Shown piece after piece: positions 24,965-33,349 of a stretch of 55,208 nucleotides of DNA (positions are counted from its first letter, which is position 1; each line of letters starts with the position of its first letter). The notes under the pieces are model-generated. The model saw nothing but the letters and a program-made list of their open reading frames with translations. It was not told the origin of the DNA and did not search any database. This DNA is from Deltaproteobacteria bacterium (lineage in GTDB: Bacteria > UBA10199 > DSSB01 > JACPFA01). A program made the position numbers and the translations under genes. The stretch covers positions 1-55,208 of the forward strand of contig JACPFA010000017.1 in assembly GCA_016183235.1 (NCBI GenBank). The letters are read 5' to 3'.

Positions 24965-25750
24965 GTGCGAATTTTATTTAGTGGTGATGTGTTTGGTGAA
25001 GTGGGCAGAAAGGCGATCGCTAAACAGGTTCCTTATTATCGCCAAAATCATAAAGTAGATTTTGTAATCGTTAATGGCGAGAACGCTTCAGGTGGTGTTG
25101 GGATTAGCCGAAAAGATTGCCAATTTCTCTTAACTTGCGGCGTTGATGTGATCACCGGGGGTAACCATTCTTTTAAACAAAAAGATATTATTACTCATAT
25201 TGAGCAAGAGCCTCGTTTGCTTCGCCCCGCTAATTTTCCCAAAAAAACTCCGGGCCGTGGTTATGTGATTCGTGAAGTCTATGCCGGGGTTAAAATCGCA
25301 GTGGTGAGTTTATTATGTAAGTTATTTATGGAACAAAGTTCTTCTCCCTTTGAAGAAATCGATAAAATTTTAGCAAACTTACAAGGCCAAGCTGAAATAA
25401 TCTTTGTGGATGTGCACGGCGAGGCCACGAGTGAAAAGCGTGCCCTGGGTTGGTATTTAGATGGTAAGGTAGCGGCTGTGATTGGCACTCATACCCATGT
25501 GCCCACCGCCGATGAAGAAGTTTTGCCGAAAGGTACAGCTTATCTTACCGATGCGGGGATGACCGGGCCCTATGATTCGGTGATTGGTATCAAGAAAGAA
25601 TTGGCGATTCGTCGCTTTACCGAAGGTGTCCCAGTTAAATTTGAACCTGCAACTCAAGATGTGCGTTTTTCTGGGGTGATGATTGACATTGACGAGTCTA
25701 GTGGTAAAGCGAATAAGATCCAGCGTATTTTTGAAAAAGTAGAAGTTTAG
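24965..25750 (+). CDS. ymdB: YmdB-family metallophosphoesterase (2',3'-cyclic nucleotide phosphodiesterase type)
   Basis: A 261-residue protein of the YmdB/TIGR00282 family, known in Bacillus as a phosphodiesterase affecting biofilm and RNase levels. It has the calcineurin-like metal sites FSGDVFG (N-terminus), VNGENASGG, ITGGNHSF and IGTHTHVPTADE. The start is a GTG behind TTTAGGAG. It is closely followed by tyrS (31 bp), suggesting a shared transcript. Confidence 0.92.
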   Translation: MRILFSGDVFGEVGRKAIAKQVPYYRQNHKVDFVIVNGENASGGVGISRKDCQFLLTCGVDVITGGNHSFKQKDIITHIEQEPRLLRPANFPKKTPGRGYVIREVYAGVKIAVVSLLCKLFMEQSSSPFEEIDKILANLQGQAEIIFVDVHGEATSEKRALGWYLDGKVAAVIGTHTHVPTADEEVLPKGTAYLTDAGMTGPYDSVIGIKKELAIRRFTEGVPVKFEPATQDVRFSGVMIDIDESSGKANKIQRIFEKVEV

Positions 25751-25781
25751 TATGTCATTGCAAATGGAGTGAAGCCAGCTC

Positions 25782-26990
25782 ATGCAACTTAAAGAGCAAA
25801 TTGAGATTATTAAACGAGGGGCCGTTGAGATCATCGGCGAGGCCGAACTCATCAAGAAATTAAAAAAAGACTGTCCCTTGCGCATCAAAGTTGGTTTTGA
25901 TCCCACCGCAGCCGATCTTCATTTAGGCCATACCGTGCTTTTACAAAAGTTAAGACAGTTTCAAGACCTGGGCCACGAAGTTTTATTTTTGATTGGAGAC
26001 TTTACGGCTTCGATTGGCGATCCCAGTGGTCGCAATGAAACTAGGCCCCCACTATCGACTGAAGACATAGAAAACAATGCCGCTACTTATAAGCAACAAG
26101 TGTTCAAAATTTTAGATCCTCAAAAAACCAAGGTGGTTTATAATTCCCAGTGGCTCGAAAATTTAGATTTAAGAGATACTATCAAGCTTGCTTCTAAATA
26201 TACGGTAGCTAGAATGTTAGAACGTAACGATTTTGAAAACCGTTACCACGCCAATGTCCCCATTTCTATCCATGAATTTATCTACCCCTTGTTGCAAGGT
26301 TATGATTCGGTGATTTTACGCGCCGATATTGAGCTGGGGGGTCTTGATCAAAAATTTAATTTGCTCATGGGTCGGCATTTACAAAAAGAAGAAGGTATAG
26401 AAGCGCAGGTAGTTTTAATGATGCCGCTTTTAGAAGGCCTTTCAGGTGGCCAAAAGATGAGTAAGTCTTATAATAATTATGTTGGCATTACCGAAGCCCC
26501 GGAGGTGATGTTTAACAAACTCATGTCGATCTCTGATGATTTGATGTGGAAATATTATGAATTGCTAAGCGCGCGCAGTTTACAAGCCATCAGCGAGATC
26601 AAAAGCGCTTGTCAGTCGAATAGTTTGAATCCTCGCGATGCCAAAATCGATTTAGCTAAAGAAATTGTGACAAGATTTCATTCGGAGTTTCATGCCGAAA
26701 AGGCTAAAGAAAATTTTATTCGTTCTTTTAGTGAGCAAGAATATGAAACCTTGCCCGACATCCATTTAAGTTTGGGTACTCTTGAGTTACCACTTTATAA
26801 ATTAGTTAAAGAGGCTGGTTTTGCCGAAACCGGCAATGAAGCCAAGGCAAAAATAAAGGGCGGGTCGATTTCAATGAATGATCAGATCATCAAAGACCCT
26901 CTGTGGAAGGTCATCAATAGCGGGCAGGGGGCCTTGCTTCGGGGTAAGATGAACAAGAAGAGGGTAGAGGTTCGCGTGTTCTGGGCCTGA
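25782..26990 (+). CDS. tyrS: Tyrosyl-tRNA synthetase
   Basis: A 402-residue class I aminoacyl-tRNA synthetase. The HIGH-type motif is [10 protein letters not shown] (about 46-55), KMSKS follows GLSGGQ near residue 223, and a C-terminal S4 RNA-binding domain ends in [18 protein letters not shown]. The [10 protein letters not shown] and LQGYDSV features mark the TyrRS TyrZ-like subclass. No T-box leader is seen upstream. Confidence 0.96.
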   Translation: MQLKEQIEIIKRGAVEIIGEAELIKKLKKDCPLRIKVGFDPTAADLHLGHTVLLQKLRQFQDLGHEVLFLIGDFTASIGDPSGRNETRPPLSTEDIENNAATYKQQVFKILDPQKTKVVYNSQWLENLDLRDTIKLASKYTVARMLERNDFENRYHANVPISIHEFIYPLLQGYDSVILRADIELGGLDQKFNLLMGRHLQKEEGIEAQVVLMMPLLEGLSGGQKMSKSYNNYVGITEAPEVMFNKLMSISDDLMWKYYELLSARSLQAISEIKSACQSNSLNPRDAKIDLAKEIVTRFHSEFHAEKAKENFIRSFSEQEYETLPDIHLSLGTLELPLYKLVKEAGFAETGNEAKAKIKGGSISMNDQIIKDPLWKVINSGQGALLRGKMNKKRVEVRVFWA

Positions 26991-27042
26991 TCTTTTGTTT
27001 CGTGTAAAAACAAACTTTACTTCATGATTGTCTCATGTTAAT

Positions 27043-27066
27043 ATGACTATGGTTATGACTATGGTT
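27043..27066 (+). promoter_or_regulatory. Tandem 12-bp direct repeat before the Phd/PIN pair
   Basis: ATGACTATGGTT occurs twice head to tail (27043-27054 and 27055-27066), 20 bp before the antitoxin ATG. Antitoxins of this class usually repress their own promoter by binding such iterated sites, so this is a good operator candidate. No copy was seen elsewhere in the window. Confidence 0.55.
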
Positions 27067-27086
27067 GTATATATAAAGAGAATTTT

Positions 27087-27323
27087 ATGTTAACCAGTTC
27101 TAAAGCTCAATTAAAGGCAAAAATGCTTGAAATCTTTAGGCGGATTGAGAAAACGGGTGAGGAGCTTATCGTTACAGATCGCCAAAAACCTGTATTACGC
27201 GTTATCCCCTATCATCAAAAAAAATCAGTCCATGAGGTTTTTGCTGATTTGAGAGGCAAGGTTCGCGCCCCTAAGAAAAAAGACCTCGAACTTCCTACTC
27301 TTGGGGAATGGAAAGATTTATAA
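27087..27323 (+). CDS. Phd/YefM-family antitoxin (partner of PIN toxin)
   Basis: A 78-residue protein. SKAQLKAKMLEIFRRIEKTGEELIVTDRQKPVLRVIPY matches the Phd/YefM DNA-binding fold (a helix, then a strand ending in Lys-Pro-hydrophobics). The C-terminal VFADLRGKVRAP...LPTLGEWKDL is the toxin-neutralising tail. Its gene is three bases from the PIN toxin gene. Confidence 0.9.
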   Translation: MLTSSKAQLKAKMLEIFRRIEKTGEELIVTDRQKPVLRVIPYHQKKSVHEVFADLRGKVRAPKKKDLELPTLGEWKDL

Positions 27324-27326
27324 TCT

Positions 27327-27710
27327 ATGCTGCTCCTCGACACCTGTACGCTCATTTGGTGGACTTTATTTCCAGAAGAGTTATCGAAAAGGGCAAAAAC
27401 CTTGCTTGAACAAAGAGATATCCTCGTAGCTGTTTGTTCTATATCCATCTGGGAATTTGGCATTAAAGTGAAGAAGCGGCAACTTGCCTATCATCAATCC
27501 GTTGGCCATTATGTAGAACATTTACAGCAGATCGAGAATTTTAAGATCATCCCCATGGATGAAAAAATTTGGATTAAAACACTCGAACTGAACTGGAAAC
27601 ATAAAGACCCTGCTGATCGTTCGATTGTAGCAACGGCCCTTATCCACCAAGTTCCGCTCATTACTCCTGACCGAGCCATTAAGGCCTTCTATTCCAAGAC
27701 AATTTGGTAA
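27327..27710 (+). CDS. PIN-domain toxin (VapC-like)
   Basis: A 127-residue PIN endoribonuclease. Acidic active-site residues are D5 (LLLDTCTLIWW), E in ISIWEFGIKVKK, D in KDPADRSIVATA and D in LITPDRAI. This subfamily is usually partnered with Phd/YefM antitoxins, as here, and cuts tRNA or rRNA in characterised members. Confidence 0.92.
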   Translation: MLLLDTCTLIWWTLFPEELSKRAKTLLEQRDILVAVCSISIWEFGIKVKKRQLAYHQSVGHYVEHLQQIENFKIIPMDEKIWIKTLELNWKHKDPADRSIVATALIHQVPLITPDRAIKAFYSKTIW

Positions 27711-27760
27711 TCAGAGTTGGAGATCTCAAGCTATTACGTAAAATTATTGGGGAATAGCCT

Positions 27761-27896
27761 GCATATGCACTTGACGCCACTCATTCCATTGCCATTTTTC
27801 CTTGTCATCCCTGCGAAGGCAGGGATCCAGTCTTTTCAAACACTTCTGGATTCCCGCTTTCGCGGGAATGACAACGGTGGCGTCAAGTGCATATGC
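27761..27896. repeat. GTCATYCC palindrome with perfect 20-bp location-specific arms
   Basis: GCATATGCACTTGACGCCAC (27761-27780) and its exact complement at 27877-27896 flank the shared core (GTCATCCCTGCGAAGGCAGGGA, CTGGATTCCCGC, GCGGGAATGAC). The outer arms do not recur elsewhere, whereas the core does. It lies between the PIN toxin gene and the convergent papain-like gene. Confidence 0.9.
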
Positions 27897-27925
27897 GGGA
27901 GGAATAGGTAAGTTGGGAGTGTCGA

Positions 27926-28657
27926 TTAGCCTCGTAACTCCGAACGTACGGCAATGCCTGAAAGCTCGTAGATTTTTCGATCAAAGGGGCTTTTGCCCAC
28001 GGCGAGGCCTTCTTCGTTAATCACGAGTTCACCTTTGTTTTTAGTCGATCGGCCCGTGCCGGGGTCTAAGAAGTAAAGCTTAGTGATTTTTCCGGTCAAC
28101 TGGTCGAGTTCCATCCCTGAAATCACCACCCAATGGTTGGTGCGAGTGGGCCTCATACCGCGATAGCTCACCACTGCGCCAACCGGTCGATTTGCCAATA
28201 ATTCGGTTTTGATAATTTGTAAAACCCGAAAATTGGCCACAGGATTTACTTGTAAACACCCCTTTAATTTTTTGAAGTTGGTATAGGCCACGTTGCTATT
28301 ACAATAGGCATCAGAGCCCAATAGGTGAGGGCTTTTACTCCCAAATATTTTATTAAAGTATAACCTTAACATTTTTTTCGTAGCGTCTAAGCAGTGAAAT
28401 TGAGCACGTTCAGCGGGGTCATCACTTAGATTTTGCCGAACCCAGGGGATTTGATCGGTTAAGTCATGAACCCGCGTGGTTAAATGTTTCCACACGCCCA
28501 TGAGTAGCGGTGTCGGATTAAGAGGATTTGAATCACTTAAAATCTTCGTTGTGGTAGTTGACGGCCTTGTTTTGGCAGCCGTTGGTTTTTCCGTTGAACC
28601 CAAAACAGCATTTTTAAAGGCAATGGCTATGCCTAGTGGTAAGAGTAACGGAATCAT
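27926..28657 (-). CDS. Exported protein with a papain-like Cys-His-Asp arrangement
   Basis: A 243-residue protein with a signal-peptide-like N-terminus (residues 1-20) and a Thr/Pro-rich linker. A domain follows that fits a papain or C39-like fold: Cys89 in AQFHCLDATKKMLRLYF begins a helix, His175 lies in NHWVVISG, and Asp198 in YFLDPGTG. Those three in that order form a plausible catalytic triad. The family is not identified by me. GGGG upstream supports the start. It diverges from the lipoprotein gene at 28815, so the two may be co-regulated. Confidence 0.6.
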   Translation of the reverse strand: MIPLLLPLGIAIAFKNAVLGSTEKPTAAKTRPSTTTTKILSDSNPLNPTPLLMGVWKHLTTRVHDLTDQIPWVRQNLSDDPAERAQFHCLDATKKMLRLYFNKIFGSKSPHLLGSDAYCNSNVAYTNFKKLKGCLQVNPVANFRVLQIIKTELLANRPVGAVVSYRGMRPTRTNHWVVISGMELDQLTGKITKLYFLDPGTGRSTKNKGELVINEEGLAVGKSPFDRKIYELSGIAVRSELRG

Positions 28658-28814
28658 TTTTCCCCATACTTTCTAAATTATTATCGTCAAACCCATTAGA
28701 AAAGTTGCATTTTTAAATAGCCCGTCAAATCGGAATATGAGTGGGCTTGACTCGCTGTGGCATTTATTAGAGAATACTTAGGTCAGGTAAAAGGGGCAAA
28801 AAAGAGGGGGTTTT

Positions 28815-30131
28815 ATGGGGTGTTTGTGTTGTCGGCCATCCAAGGCCGTTCTTTTTTTGGTAAGTTTAGCCATCTTGCCATTTTCGGGTCTTTTGTCCTG
28901 TGGTTCAACGAGTGGGGTAAATCTTTCGGATTTAACCTTTTCCGAACTCAACGAAGCCGTCCAAACAAAATACTCTGACTTGAACAGTACCTTGGTAACC
29001 TATGTGCAGGCCGATCAAGATCTGGCAACCAGTCTTGCAGCCTCGAGCACTTCAGGTTCACAAATGATCTCCGATTTAGAGGCGGCTTTGGCGGCAGGCG
29101 ATGCCTATGTCAGTGCGGTGGATAGTTACACCGACTATATGGAGGAATATGGGAGTCGGCTGACTTCGGCCTCTATTTCTTCGCTGAATCCCCTTACTTC
29201 ACAGGGGGAAGAGGGGAGTATGATCTCTTTTCAAGGCGTCGACCCGATTGGTGCAGCCCAAATGGCTGCTATGATGTCCAATTGTCGACAACAAGTTGAG
29301 GCTTGTATTGCCCTGGCCCCCAATGACCCTGAAGATGTAGACAGGCTCATTTGTCTCCATGCACTTACGACGAAGTGCTTGGCAAAGTCAGCCAGTATGA
29401 TGATTAGTGGTTTAGTAGGGACGGGGGCTGCAGCTCTTACAGGCTTGGCATTAGCGCCCTTGGTTCCTGTAACAATCACTGTGACCGCAGCGGCAGGAAT
29501 AAGCCTGGGGGTAGGTGTTGTAGTAGGGGTGGTTTGGGATTTTTGTACTTCTTCCAGTAGTATTTCCGCAGGCAATCTTACCAACCTTGATTCGAATTCA
29601 GGTTCTTGCGCCCATGCGACCAGGAATTTAAGTTATTCCGGTAGTAATTTGGCAACCTCTCTTCCTCAAGGTACCGGAACCCTGCGTGTGCACATTGCCG
29701 GTTGTGCGGCCATTTATCAAACGGCGACCGTTGGGTCGGGTGGGCTGCATGTGAATGTAAAATGCGTTGATGATGGTACTTCAGAAAGTGCAGCCAATGA
29801 CAACAATGACGATACAACAACCGAATCCAGCGCCCAAGATTCTGGCGATGGAACTTGCTCAACAGTTCAGACTATCGGGCTTTCTCCTAGCCCCTCGGAT
29901 CCTGCACCCAATCAAGCAGTGGTTGTAACAGCAACTGTATTTCCTGTGGCCTCGAGTTGTACCATAGCCTTCAGCATTTCGGGTACCGATGGTTATTCGA
30001 AGAGTGAGTCTCCCACAACGTCGAGTAGTGGTGCGGCTTCTTTTACGATTCCCGGAGGTGCTTCAGGGGTGGTGGATACCGTCACAGCAACTTCGAATGG
30101 ACTTAGCAACACGGTGGTTTACGTTTTTTGA
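28815..30131 (+). CDS. Large lipoprotein with a glycine-zipper segment and Ig-like C-terminus
   Basis: A 438-residue protein. A hydrophobic signal ends at lipobox LLSC (Cys about 29). The first part (30-160) is helical and Ser/Ala-rich, followed by paired cysteines (CRQQVEAC, CLHALTTKC). A long Gly/Ala/Val hydrophobic stretch comes next (SGLVGTGAAALTGLALAPLV...GISLGVGVVVGVV, about 195-240), resembling a glycine zipper able to insert in a membrane. An Asp/Asn/Thr linker (about 320-345) leads to a C-terminal bacterial Ig-like fold (IGLSPSPSDPAPNQAVVVTATV onward). The family is not recognised. A GAGGGGG ribosome site supports the start. Confidence 0.65.
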   Translation: MGCLCCRPSKAVLFLVSLAILPFSGLLSCGSTSGVNLSDLTFSELNEAVQTKYSDLNSTLVTYVQADQDLATSLAASSTSGSQMISDLEAALAAGDAYVSAVDSYTDYMEEYGSRLTSASISSLNPLTSQGEEGSMISFQGVDPIGAAQMAAMMSNCRQQVEACIALAPNDPEDVDRLICLHALTTKCLAKSASMMISGLVGTGAAALTGLALAPLVPVTITVTAAAGISLGVGVVVGVVWDFCTSSSSISAGNLTNLDSNSGSCAHATRNLSYSGSNLATSLPQGTGTLRVHIAGCAAIYQTATVGSGGLHVNVKCVDDGTSESAANDNNDDTTTESSAQDSGDGTCSTVQTIGLSPSPSDPAPNQAVVVTATVFPVASSCTIAFSISGTDGYSKSESPTTSSSGAASFTIPGGASGVVDTVTATSNGLSNTVVYVF

Positions 30132-30231
30132 TTGATCACCGGTGCAACAGTTTAATTGGGTGGTTTTTCTCCTTGTAAGCGGCTAAATTCTATAATATTT
30201 GTTTTTTGCATTAACCCTTGGAGAACCACCC

Positions 30232-31527
30232 TTGATTCCTCGTTATAGTCGTCAAACAATGGCTCAACTTTGGGAGCCGGAGTATAAATTCCAAAAATGG
30301 TTAGAGATTGAAATAGCCGCTTGTGAGGCGTGGAGTGAATTGGGGAAAATCCCAAAATCCGATTTAGATCAAATTAAGCAAAAAGCTAAATTTTCGATAG
30401 CTCGTATTGATGAGCTGGAAAAAGAAGTTAAGCATGATGTGATTGCTTTTGTGAGTTGTGTGGCCGAAAATGTGGGCGATGCCGGGCGCTTTATTCACAT
30501 GGGGCTTACCAGTTCTGACGTTTTAGATACGGCCTTGGCCTTGCAACTCAAAGAAGCAGGGTTACTCATTCAAAAGGGTTTAGAGGGGCTGGCAGAAGTT
30601 TTGAAAAAGCGTGCGCATGAATTTAAAGACACTTTGCAAATGGGGCGCTCCCACGGCATTCATGCCGAGCCCATTACCTTTGGGTTGAAGCTGGCTATTT
30701 GGTACGATGAAATCCGGCGGCATCAAGAGCGGTTGAATTTAGCCTTAGAGCAAATTGCTTACGGGAAAATTTCGGGGGCGGTGGGTACCTTTGCCAATAT
30801 TCCTCCCGCTATCGAAACTTATGTGATGAAAAAATTGGGATTAAAGGCCGCGCCTGTTTCTAATCAAATTGTGCAGCGCGACCGCCATGCCTTTTATTTT
30901 TCAGTGTTGGCCGGCATGGCTGGTTCTATTGAAAAGTTTGCTACTGAAATTCGTCACCTGCAACGTACCGAGGTTTTAGAGGCTTGTGAATATTTTAGCC
31001 CGGGGCAAAAGGGCAGCTCGGCCATGCCCCATAAAAAGAATCCTATTTTGTCAGAGAATTTGTGTGGTTTGGCAAGGCTGGTGCGAGGTTATGCGGTCGC
31101 GGCTTTAGAAGATATAGCGCTGTGGCATGAGCGCGATATCTCGCATAGCAGTGTTGAACGGGTGGCAGCGCCCGATGCGACTATTTTAGTCGATTTTATG
31201 CTAGTTCGTATGACGGAGATTTTGGCCAAACTCATCGTTTATCCCGAGAACATGAAGAAAAATTTAGAGAAGTTAGGTGGGGTAGTTTTTAGTCAGCGAG
31301 TTTTGTTAGCTTTGATTGAAGCGGGCTTGAGCCGTGAAGAGGCTTATCGAGTGGTGCAAGATAATGCCATGAAGGTATGGGATGAGGGTGGTCATTTACA
31401 AGATTATTTAAATAAGGATAGTCGAGTAAAAGGAAAATTAAATTCCAAACAATTAGCAGAACTGTTTGATTATAGTTATCACACCCAACAAGTGGCCACG
31501 ATTTTTAAAAGGGTTTTCAAAGAATAG
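30232..31527 (+). CDS. purB: Adenylosuccinate lyase
   Basis: A 431-residue lyase catalysing two purine steps (SAICAR to AICAR and adenylosuccinate to AMP). A TTG start behind TTGGAG gives the classic IPRYSRQTMAQLW N-terminus, better than the in-frame TTG 33 bases upstream. Signatures are FIHMGLTSSDVLDTA, the catalytic-His region MGRSHGIHAEPITFG, and the SSAMPHKKNPI loop. It opens the purine cluster. The leader (30132-30231) shows a good TATAAT at 30191 but no recognisable purine riboswitch. Confidence 0.96.
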   Translation: MIPRYSRQTMAQLWEPEYKFQKWLEIEIAACEAWSELGKIPKSDLDQIKQKAKFSIARIDELEKEVKHDVIAFVSCVAENVGDAGRFIHMGLTSSDVLDTALALQLKEAGLLIQKGLEGLAEVLKKRAHEFKDTLQMGRSHGIHAEPITFGLKLAIWYDEIRRHQERLNLALEQIAYGKISGAVGTFANIPPAIETYVMKKLGLKAAPVSNQIVQRDRHAFYFSVLAGMAGSIEKFATEIRHLQRTEVLEACEYFSPGQKGSSAMPHKKNPILSENLCGLARLVRGYAVAALEDIALWHERDISHSSVERVAAPDATILVDFMLVRMTEILAKLIVYPENMKKNLEKLGGVVFSQRVLLALIEAGLSREEAYRVVQDNAMKVWDEGGHLQDYLNKDSRVKGKLNSKQLAELFDYSYHTQQVATIFKRVFKE

Positions 31528-31534
31528 GTGACTT

Positions 31535-32251
31535 ATGTTTGAAAAAAAAGAAAAGTTATACGAAGGCAAATCCAAAATTGTTTATGCCTCCAATGACCCA
31601 GATATTAACATTCTTTATTATAAAGACGATGCCACCGCCTTTAATGCCAAAAAAAAGGGGACGATTCACAACAAAGGTATCTACAATAATAAAATTGCCA
31701 GTGCGATTTTCCAAATGCTCGAAGCCAAGGGGGTGAAGACGCATTTCGTAAAATATTTATCAGAACGAGAAATGGCGGTTAAAAAACTAGAGATCATTCC
31801 GGTAGAGGTGGTGGTGCGTAATGTGGTGGCTGGTTCGCTCAGTAAGCGCCTGGGGATTGAAGAGGGTGTGGAATTACCCGAACCCTTGTTAGAGTTTTTT
31901 TATAAAAGCGACCCTTTGGATGATCCCATGATTGCAGAACAGCATATTTTATTATTCAAGTGGGCCACGGCCGATGAGATTGCCATCTTAAAACGCGAGG
32001 CCTTTCGAGTTAATCAAATCTTAAAGCAATACTTTAAAGATCACGGGATCGACTTGGTTGACTATAAACTCGAGTTTGGCCGACATAAAGGCCAGGTGTT
32101 GTTGGGTGATGAAATTACTCCCGATGGTTGCCGGCTCTGGGATAGCCAGACCAAAGAAAAACTCGATAAAGACCGGTTTCGTCGTGATTTAGGCAAAATT
32201 GAAGAGGCCTATCAACGTGTTTATGCCACCGTATGTGGGGGTGCGATGTGA
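31535..32251 (+). CDS. purC: SAICAR synthetase
   Basis: A 238-residue enzyme joining CAIR and aspartate with ATP. Typical sequences are KLYEGKSKIVY near the start, LEIIPVEVVVRNVVAGS, and YKLEFGRHKGQVLLGDEITPDGCRLWD. It is full length for the family. AGGTGA lies five bases before the ATG, and it is seven bases behind purB. The stop overlaps the purS start. Confidence 0.97.
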   Translation: MFEKKEKLYEGKSKIVYASNDPDINILYYKDDATAFNAKKKGTIHNKGIYNNKIASAIFQMLEAKGVKTHFVKYLSEREMAVKKLEIIPVEVVVRNVVAGSLSKRLGIEEGVELPEPLLEFFYKSDPLDDPMIAEQHILLFKWATADEIAILKREAFRVNQILKQYFKDHGIDLVDYKLEFGRHKGQVLLGDEITPDGCRLWDSQTKEKLDKDRFRRDLGKIEEAYQRVYATVCGGAM

Positions 32252-32475
32252 AGGCCAAGGTTTATGTGACGTTAAAAACCGGGGTGTTGGATCCGCAAGG
32301 CAATGCGGTGTTACATGCCGCTCATGCTTTGGGTTTTGAAGAGGTTCAAGATATTCGAGTGGGGAAGGTTTTTGAAATCACGCTTAAGCAAGTCGATGAG
32401 GCTAGGCTTAAGAAACTTTCGAGTGAATTGTTGGCGAATACGATTATTGAAAATTTTAAAATTGAAATTGAATAA
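32248..32475 (+). CDS. purS: FGAM synthase subunit PurS
   Basis: A 75-residue subunit of the three-part formylglycinamidine synthase (PurS-PurQ-PurL). The sequence KAKVYVTLKTGVLDPQGNAV and the closing LLANTIIENFKIEIE are the standard PurS ends. The GTG at 32248 overlaps the purC stop (GTGA), so translation is coupled. Its presence fits with the small-type PurL encoded downstream. Confidence 0.94.
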   Translation: MKAKVYVTLKTGVLDPQGNAVLHAAHALGFEEVQDIRVGKVFEITLKQVDEARLKKLSSELLANTIIENFKIEIE

Positions 32476-32477
32476 GA

Positions 32478-32556
32478 CTGTCATTGCGAGGCAAAGCCGA
32501 AGCAATCTTCAATATTATAAAAAGGAAGATTGCTTCGCTATGGCTCGCAATGACAG
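32478..32556. repeat. GTCATTGCGAG palindrome, copy B, between purS and purQ
   Basis: CTGTCATTGCGAGGCAAAGC at the left and GCTATGGCTCGCAATGACAG at the right are inverted repeats. Inner arms GAAGCAATCTTC and GAAGATTGCTTC are separated by an AT-rich loop. It begins two bases after the purS stop and ends ten bases before purQ, inside the operon. Confidence 0.9.
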
Positions 32557-32565
32557 TTGTTTTTT

Positions 32566-33246
32566 ATGAAAATTGGTGTTGTAGTCTTTCCTGGGTCTAA
32601 TTGTGATTATGATTGTTATTATGTTTTGAGCCAAATCCTCAAAGTTGAAACAGTGTTTTTGTGGCATAAAGATCATGATTTGCAAGGGGTGCAGGCGGTG
32701 GTGTTGCCGGGGGGGTTTTCTTATGGGGATTATTTACGTTGTGGGGCGATTGCTAATTTTTCTCCTATTATGGCAGAGGTGCGACGTTTTGCTGAGCTTG
32801 GGGGGTCGGTGTTGGGGATTTGTAACGGTTTTCAAATTTTGACCGAATCAAAATTATTGCCGGGGGTGTTGATGCGCAATAAAAGTTTAAAATTTATTTG
32901 TGACACCCCTTATCTTCGCGTCGAAACAAAGCATTCGCAATTTTCCAAATCCTATCAAGTCGGCCAAGTTTTACAAATTCCCATTGCCCATATGGAGGGG
33001 AATTATTTTATTGAAGCTGAAGGCTTGAAACGGCTTGAAGACAATGACCAAGTGGTGTTTCGTTATGTGAATGCCACGGGGGAGGCCACGGCAGAATCTA
33101 ATCCCAATGGGGCGTTGAATAACATTGCGGGGATTAAGAATGAGCAGGGGAATGTGGTGGGGATGATGCCGCATCCTGAGCGGGTGAGTGAAAGTATTTT
33201 AGGTAGTGTGGACGGGATAAAAGTTTTTGAGTCTTTATTGAGTTAA
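32566..33246 (+). CDS. purQ: FGAM synthase glutaminase subunit PurQ
   Basis: A 226-residue class I glutamine amidotransferase feeding ammonia to PurL. The nucleophile lies in [11 protein letters not shown]; other features are [21 protein letters not shown] and the His-Glu pair in [10 protein letters not shown]. The ATG at 32566 gives [16 protein letters not shown], the canonical start. It lies between two palindromic repeats. Confidence 0.96.
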   Translation: MKIGVVVFPGSNCDYDCYYVLSQILKVETVFLWHKDHDLQGVQAVVLPGGFSYGDYLRCGAIANFSPIMAEVRRFAELGGSVLGICNGFQILTESKLLPGVLMRNKSLKFICDTPYLRVETKHSQFSKSYQVGQVLQIPIAHMEGNYFIEAEGLKRLEDNDQVVFRYVNATGEATAESNPNGALNNIAGIKNEQGNVVGMMPHPERVSESILGSVDGIKVFESLLS

Positions 33247-33260
33247 ATGATAAGTGCCAC

Positions 33261-33338
33261 GTCTTTTCGAAGCCGGCAGAGGCTCTCTCAACCCCGAGCA
33301 AAGGGGTTTCGAGTAGCCTCTGCCGGCTTCGAAAAGAC
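33261..33338. repeat. GTCTTTTC-terminated palindrome, 78-bp copy B, between purQ and purL
   Basis: Perfect 24-bp arms begin GTCTTTTCGAAGCCGGCAGA and end CTTCGAAAAGAC, around an inner AACCCC...GGGGTT stem. It is the same length as 12043-12120. It ends 12 bases before the purL ATG, leaving no obvious ribosome site for purL. Confidence 0.9.
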
Positions 33339-33349
33339 TTCTTATAAAT

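Noticed and set aside
22674-27896. CRISPR array from the recurrent GTCATYCC hairpins
   Set aside because: Copies are kilobases apart, are palindromic with varied interiors, and show no regular repeat-spacer pattern or cas genes.
30132-30231. Possible purine riboswitch before purB
   Set aside because: The leader is short and lacks the three-way junction with the conserved loops; only a TATAAT box is convincing.
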